DNA of 8,648 bases, from the NCBI GenBank assembly GCA_041688385.1, contig JBDNIH010000080.1, forward strand, positions 1 through 8,648. The letters run 5' to 3'. The notes beneath the pieces are model-generated. The model saw only the letters and a program-made list of their open reading frames with translations. It searched no databases and was not told the DNA's origin. Positions 6,740 to 8,648 of the stretch are shown here, one piece after another. The stretch is from UBA7662 sp041688385 (GTDB taxonomy: Bacteria; Bacteroidota; Bacteroidia; UBA7662). The position numbers were made by a program, and so were the translations under genes. Each line of letters starts with the position of its first letter. The first letter of the stretch is position 1.

Positions 6740-7675
6740 ATGAAAATTACCGTCGTAGGAGCAGGCAACGTAGGGGCAACCTGTGCCGATGTTATCGCCC
6801 ATAAGGAATTAGCCAATGAAGTGGTACTTGTTGATATCAAGGAAAACTTTGCTGAAGGAAAAGCGCTAGACATCTGGCAAACCGCGCCGGTGAATATGTA
6901 CGATACCCGGATAACAGGTTCAACCAATGATTATAGTAAGACGGCGGGTTCAGAAGTGGTTGTAATTACCTCCGGTTTACCCCGTAAACCCGGTATGACC
7001 CGTGATGATTTGATTCAAACCAATGCCGGTATCGTTAAAAGTGTAACCGAAAACGTATTGAAATATTCGCCCAACGCCATTATTATCATCGTGTCTAACC
7101 CACTAGATGTAATGACCTATTGTGCGTATCTCGCTGCTAAAATCGACTCAAGTCGTGTGTTTGGTATGGCTGGTGTACTCGATACTGCCCGTTACCGTGC
7201 ATTTTTAGCCGAAGCATTGGATTGTTCTCCCAAGGATATTCAAGCGGTGCTTATGGGTGGCCACGGCGACACGATGGTGCCTTTGCCACGGTATACTACC
7301 GTGGGTGGTATACCGGTCACCGAATTGATCTCAGAAGATAAATTGAACGCTATCATCGACCGCACCAAAAAAGGAGGAGGGGAGCTTGTTAACTTGCTCG
7401 GCACTTCTGCTTGGTATGCACCTGGCGCTGCCGCTGCACAGATGGTTGAAGCCATTGTGCGTGACCAAAAACGTATTTTCCCAGTGTGTGCTATGCTCAA
7501 CGGAGAATATGGTCTTAAAAACGTTTGCATGGGCGTACCCGTAAAGCTGGGCAAAAACGGTATCGAACAAATTATTGAGCTGAAGTTGAACGCTGAAGAA
7601 ATGAAGTTGGTAAACCAAAGCGCTGTTGCTGTTAAAGAGGTAATGGACGTACTCGACAAGATGCAAGCGAATTAA
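6740..7675 (+). CDS. mdh: Malate dehydrogenase (LDH-like type)
   Basis: 311 aa cytoplasmic enzyme that interconverts malate and oxaloacetate with NAD in the TCA cycle. Rossmann motif GAGNVG at 7-12 and Asp32, the usual NAD-ribose binding acidic residue, sit at the N-terminus. The substrate loop PRKPGMTR (81-88) carries Arg82 and Arg88; Arg at position 82, where lactate dehydrogenases have Gln, indicates malate dehydrogenase. LDTAR gives Asp148 and Arg151, and GGHGDTMV gives the catalytic His175. The length fits the roughly 310-residue LDH-like MDHs. I chose the ATG at 6740 because MKITVVGAGNVG is the normal N-terminus. The in-frame ATG at 6686 would add 18 residues unlike the family and lies upstream of the likely -7 box. 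A strong terminator follows at 7696, so it is probably monocistronic. Confidence 0.97.
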   Translation: MKITVVGAGNVGATCADVIAHKELANEVVLVDIKENFAEGKALDIWQTAPVNMYDTRITGSTNDYSKTAGSEVVVITSGLPRKPGMTRDDLIQTNAGIVKSVTENVLKYSPNAIIIIVSNPLDVMTYCAYLAAKIDSSRVFGMAGVLDTARYRAFLAEALDCSPKDIQAVLMGGHGDTMVPLPRYTTVGGIPVTELISEDKLNAIIDRTKKGGGELVNLLGTSAWYAPGAAAAQMVEAIVRDQKRIFPVCAMLNGEYGLKNVCMGVPVKLGKNGIEQIIELKLNAEEMKLVNQSAVAVKEVMDVLDKMQAN

Positions 7676-7695
7676 TTTTCAAAACCTTATTTTGG

Positions 7696-7728
7696 AAGAC
7701 GATGCAAGCGCATCGTCTTTCTTTTTTT
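7696..7728 (+). terminator. Strong intrinsic terminator of mdh
   Basis: AAGACGATGC and GCATCGTCTT form a perfect 10-bp stem around the 4-base loop AAGC, followed by TC and seven T. It starts 20 bases after the mdh stop codon. It ends only two bases before the ATG of the next gene at 7731, so hairpin and gene start are tightly packed. Confidence 0.92.
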
Positions 7729-7730
7729 AG

Positions 7731-8162
7731 ATGAAGTACAAAATTAAACTCAAATACATCGAACTCGAAGCCGACGGGTGTCATTTGCTCCTCGAGGCCA
7801 AAATCGGTAAAGAGAAGTTGTGTTTGGTCGTGGATACCGGGGCCAGCAAAACCGCACTCGACACCGATTGGCTTCGGGCTATTTTACCTGGGCTGGACTT
7901 CGAAAAACAAGAACAAGCTTCAGCAGGGTTAGGCACTACTACTATGGAAAGTGCTTTGGCCGTCTTACCGCAGCTTAAGTTAGGGAAACTACAACTCCGC
8001 CATTTGACCGTTGCTGTGCTTGATTTAAGTCATATCCGGGAGTCGTACCGTCAACTGGGCTTAGGCGAATTACACGGTGTTCTGGGGGGAGATATTCTTC
8101 AGCTTTATAAGGCGCGCATTAGTTATCCTAAAAACCGGCTAACCCTCTATGATGCCTCTTGA
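7731..8162 (+). CDS. Retropepsin-like (clan AA) aspartic protease, small, probably cytoplasmic
   Basis: 143 aa. The active-site signature is VVDTGASKTALD with catalytic Asp35. A flap-like Gly-rich stretch (GLGTTTMES) follows at 66-74, and the hydrophobic-hydrophobic-Gly motif GVLGGDIL, typical of the second half of the retropepsin fold, is at about 116-123. One Asp-Thr-Gly means it would act as a homodimer, as viral retropepsins do. No signal peptide or membrane segment is visible, so it should stay in the cytoplasm, unlike the proteases on the left. The ATG follows the mdh terminator T-run directly, leaving no room for a normal leader, and no Shine-Dalgarno is present. Its last 14 bases overlap tilS, suggesting translational coupling. 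The family (bacterial aspartyl protease, Pfam Asp_protease_2 type) is recognised by motif; its substrate is not known to me. Confidence 0.85.
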   Translation: MKYKIKLKYIELEADGCHLLLEAKIGKEKLCLVVDTGASKTALDTDWLRAILPGLDFEKQEQASAGLGTTTMESALAVLPQLKLGKLQLRHLTVAVLDLSHIRESYRQLGLGELHGVLGGDILQLYKARISYPKNRLTLYDAS

Positions 8163-8648
8163 TTCCTTAGAACAACAGCTCCAAGTGCAGCTCTCCCAAA
8201 TGGGTGTAGGACCAGGGAGTCGTTTGTTGGTGGGCATCAGTGGGGGGATAGATTCGGTGGTTTTGGCATATGCATTATTGAAGTTGGGCTACAAACAACA
8301 GTTGGCTCATGTGAATTATCATTTGCGTGAGGAGGAGTCGGATAGGGACGAAGCTTTTGTACGACAATTTGCGGCCTCCCACCAATTGCCTTTGTTATGT
8401 TTCGACAGGCCAATTGAATCTGAAGAAAAAAAAGGCCGTTCTCTGCAGGAATTAACCCGCGAAATCCGCTACCGCTGGTTCGCCAGTTTACAAGAGAGCT
8501 TACAACTGGACTATCTCGCCACCGCGCACCAGGCCGACGACCAGGCGGAGACCCTGTTGATGCAAATGGGGCGTAGTGCCGGAATTTTGGGATTGAGTGG
8601 CATGTCGAAGCTTGCCCAGCGCCATATCCGGCCCATGTTGCACATAGA
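8149..8648 (+). CDS. tilS: tRNA(Ile)-lysidine synthetase, N-terminal part (runs off the window)
   Basis: TilS uses ATP and lysine to convert cytidine 34 of the CAU-anticodon tRNA-Ile into lysidine, so that it reads AUA; it is normally essential. The visible part (about 166 aa) is the PP-loop ATPase domain: SGGIDS at about residues 31-36, AHVNYHLREEESDRDEAFV after it, then ELTREIRYRW and TAHQADDQAETLL, all in the family's order. The segment after that motif reads GRSAGILGLSGM, where most homologues have RGxGxxGLxG. Two adjacent in-frame ATGs (8149 and 8152) are possible starts; both overlap the end of the retropepsin gene. The C-terminal tRNA-binding domains lie outside the window. Overlap with the upstream gene suggests co-transcription and coupled translation. 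Confidence 0.93.
   Translation, partial: MMPLDSLEQQLQVQLSQMGVGPGSRLLVGISGGIDSVVLAYALLKLGYKQQLAHVNYHLREEESDRDEAFVRQFAASHQLPLLCFDRPIESEEKKGRSLQELTREIRYRWFASLQESLQLDYLATAHQADDQAETLLMQMGRSAGILGLSGMSKLAQRHIRPMLHI

Overview
The window looks chromosomal and comes from a member of the Bacteroidota. The evidence is four secreted proteases ending in type IX secretion (T9SS) C-terminal sorting domains, start codons with no Shine-Dalgarno sequence and A/T-rich leaders, a Bacteroidota-type TAnnTTTG promoter box ahead of mdh, and an LDH-like malate dehydrogenase. A Saprospiria-like bacterium is my guess; no rRNA or other marker settles it.

Left three quarters (1-6627, all minus strand, transcribed right to left): a tandem array of four paralogous zinc metalloproteases of the pappalysin-like M43 type (6627-5101, 4916-3405, 3213-1723, 1588-107). 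Each has a signal peptide, a short N-terminal segment with a conserved Cys-Gly-Thr, a catalytic domain with an HExxHxxxxPH zinc site and a Met-turn, a fibronectin-III-like domain and a T9SS sorting domain. They form two pairs of closer relatives (left pair 107-3213, right pair 3405-6627). The first 25 bases hold what looks like the start of a fifth minus-strand gene (MKKIFFLL, a signal-peptide beginning). Intergenic gaps are 81-191 bp. A clear intrinsic terminator follows the 1723-3213 gene and a probable one follows the 3405-4916 gene, so at least part of the array seems to be transcribed as separate units.

Right quarter (6628-8648, plus strand): a 112-bp divergent intergenic region, then mdh (TCA-cycle malate dehydrogenase) ending in a strong terminator. 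Three bases after its U-tract starts a small cytoplasmic retropepsin-like aspartic protease, whose end overlaps the start of tilS (tRNA-Ile lysidine synthetase), cut by the window edge.

The protease array is the accessory and most interesting part. It is an expanded family of extracellular or surface-anchored peptidases in which the usual metzincin glycine (HExxHxxGxxH) is Ser, Ala, Asn and Asn in the four copies, and nine cysteines are invariant, one of them a candidate cysteine switch. The mdh and retropepsin-tilS region is housekeeping. No mobile element, CRISPR array, tRNA or rRNA was seen.
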